From: an uncultured Oscillibacter sp.
Lineage (GTDB): Bacteria; Bacillota; Clostridia; Oscillospirales; Oscillospiraceae
Assembly (NCBI GenBank): GCA_910585385.1
Contig: CAJUDV010000016.1
Span: 1-49,884, forward strand
Length of the DNA: 49,884 nucleotides
Direction: 5' to 3'
The translations under genes were made by a program, and so were the position numbers. The first letter of the stretch is position 1. Each line of letters starts with the position of its first letter. This document shows positions 49,440 to 49,884 of this stretch, piece by piece. The notes under the pieces were generated by a model. That model was not told the DNA's origin and made no database searches. It saw nothing but the letters and a program-made list of their open reading frames with translations.

Positions 49440-49884
49440 TTGTTTAGAGGCAAGAAATATAAGGAAAGCGCCAAGCAGATTGAGAAAAACACGCAGTATG
49501 AGGCTGCGGAGGGCTTGGCTCTCGTTTGCAAGACCGCCAGCGCCAAGTTCGACGAGACCGTCGAGCTCCATGTGAAGCTGGGCGTCGACTCCCGCCATGC
49601 CGATCAGCAGGTCCGCGGCGCCATCGTCCTGCCCCACGGCACCGGTAAGACCGTCCGCGTCCTGGTGTTCGCCAAAGGCGACAAGGCCGACGCCGCCCGT
49701 GAGGCCGGCGCCGACTACGTCGGCGAGATGGACCTGGTGGAGAAGATCCAGAAGGAGAATTGGTTTGACTTTGACGTGGTGGTGGCCAGCCCCGACATGA
49801 TGGGCGTGGTGGGCCGCCTCGGTAAGGTCCTGGGCCCCAAGGGCCTGATGCCCTCCCCCAAGGCCGGCACCGTCACCCCCGACG
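49440..49884 (+). CDS. rplA: 50S ribosomal protein L1 (partial, cut by window end)
   Basis: The first 148 codons are present (RGKKYKESAKQIEKNTQYEA; LGPKGLMPSPKAGTV near the edge is the L1 signature). The start is TTG 49440 after GAGGAGGAAG. L1 often represses the rplK-rplA mRNA, and the 197-nt intergenic leader could hold such a site; I did not identify one. Confidence 0.95.
   Translation, partial: MFRGKKYKESAKQIEKNTQYEAAEGLALVCKTASAKFDETVELHVKLGVDSRHADQQVRGAIVLPHGTGKTVRVLVFAKGDKADAAREAGADYVGEMDLVEKIQKENWFDFDVVVASPDMMGVVGRLGKVLGPKGLMPSPKAGTVTPD

Overview
The window is a GC-rich bacterial chromosome segment, most likely from an anaerobic gut Firmicute of the Oscillospiraceae (Oscillibacter/Flavonifractor/Dysosmobacter-like). 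The reasons are the Firmicutes order rpmG-secE-nusG-rplK-rplA, a dnaG-rpoD operon, consensus sigma-A promoters, a PBSX/XkdN-U type contractile tail module, and anaerobe traits such as a 5'-deoxyadenosine/MTA salvage operon. No species assignment is possible from the sequence alone.

Region 1 (1-13.6 kb) is the right-hand part of a prophage or phage-tail-like element: tail assembly chaperone with a probable -1 frameshift extension, tape measure, LysM tail protein, hub, baseplate proteins (XkdQ-U homologues), two small tail-tip proteins, a protein with two sigma-region-4-like HTH units, holin and GH24-type endolysin. Capsid, sheath, tube and integrase genes would lie to the left of the window, so phage and tailocin cannot be told apart. 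The most unusual part is 0.73-4.4 kb. The interval between chaperone and tape measure exists twice, as two cassettes of lower GC. Each cassette has a minus-strand promoter (TTGACT-17 bp-TATATT in both), different small membrane/lipoprotein genes behind it, and a different tape-measure N-terminal head (216 and 219 residues) ending in a glycine/alanine-rich hydrophobic stretch. Head 1 continues into a truncated copy of the shared tape-measure body; head 2 continues into the full-length body. A chaperone 3'-end scar separates the cassettes. I read this as a modular tape-measure head plus cognate membrane 'exclusion' gene unit, caught in a two-allele state.

Region 2 (13.6-14.7 kb) holds the prophage edge: a decayed minus-strand gene, a low-GC non-coding stretch with a repeated 10-mer, and two tRNA-Ser genes (GCT, TGA). 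The 3' end of tRNA-Ser(GCT) faces the prophage, as expected for a tRNA attachment site.

Region 3 (14.7-33.1 kb) is host metabolism and envelope: an iron-siderophore-type ABC importer divergent from a siroheme nitrite/sulfite reductase; an aldolase-mtnA-nucleoside phosphorylase operon that fits the DHAP shunt for 5'-deoxyadenosine/methylthioadenosine; a response regulator/histidine kinase/extracytoplasmic protein/VanY group with three 22-bp-phased repeats in front of the peptidase; BrnQ; a hotdog thioesterase; a membrane-anchored 5'-nucleotidase; and a MarR-MATE pair with an 11-bp inverted repeat over the promoter.

Region 4 (33.1-47.5 kb): AraC-type regulator, rpoD and dnaG, a phosphopantetheinyl transferase, an ECF sigma factor with its putative membrane anti-sigma factor and a candidate autoregulated promoter, gdhA divergent from a phosphoribosyltransferase, a membrane protein fused to an E2-like acyltransferase domain, a chemoreceptor, ruvX and a VanX-like lipoprotein. 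Region 5 (47.5 kb to end) is the start of the rpmG-secE-nusG-rplK-rplA transcription/translation cluster; rplA is cut by the window edge.

Three copies of a roughly 120-160 bp intergenic element with terminal inverted repeats (MITE-like) sit just downstream of host stop codons at 14.8, 26.9 and 38.6 kb.
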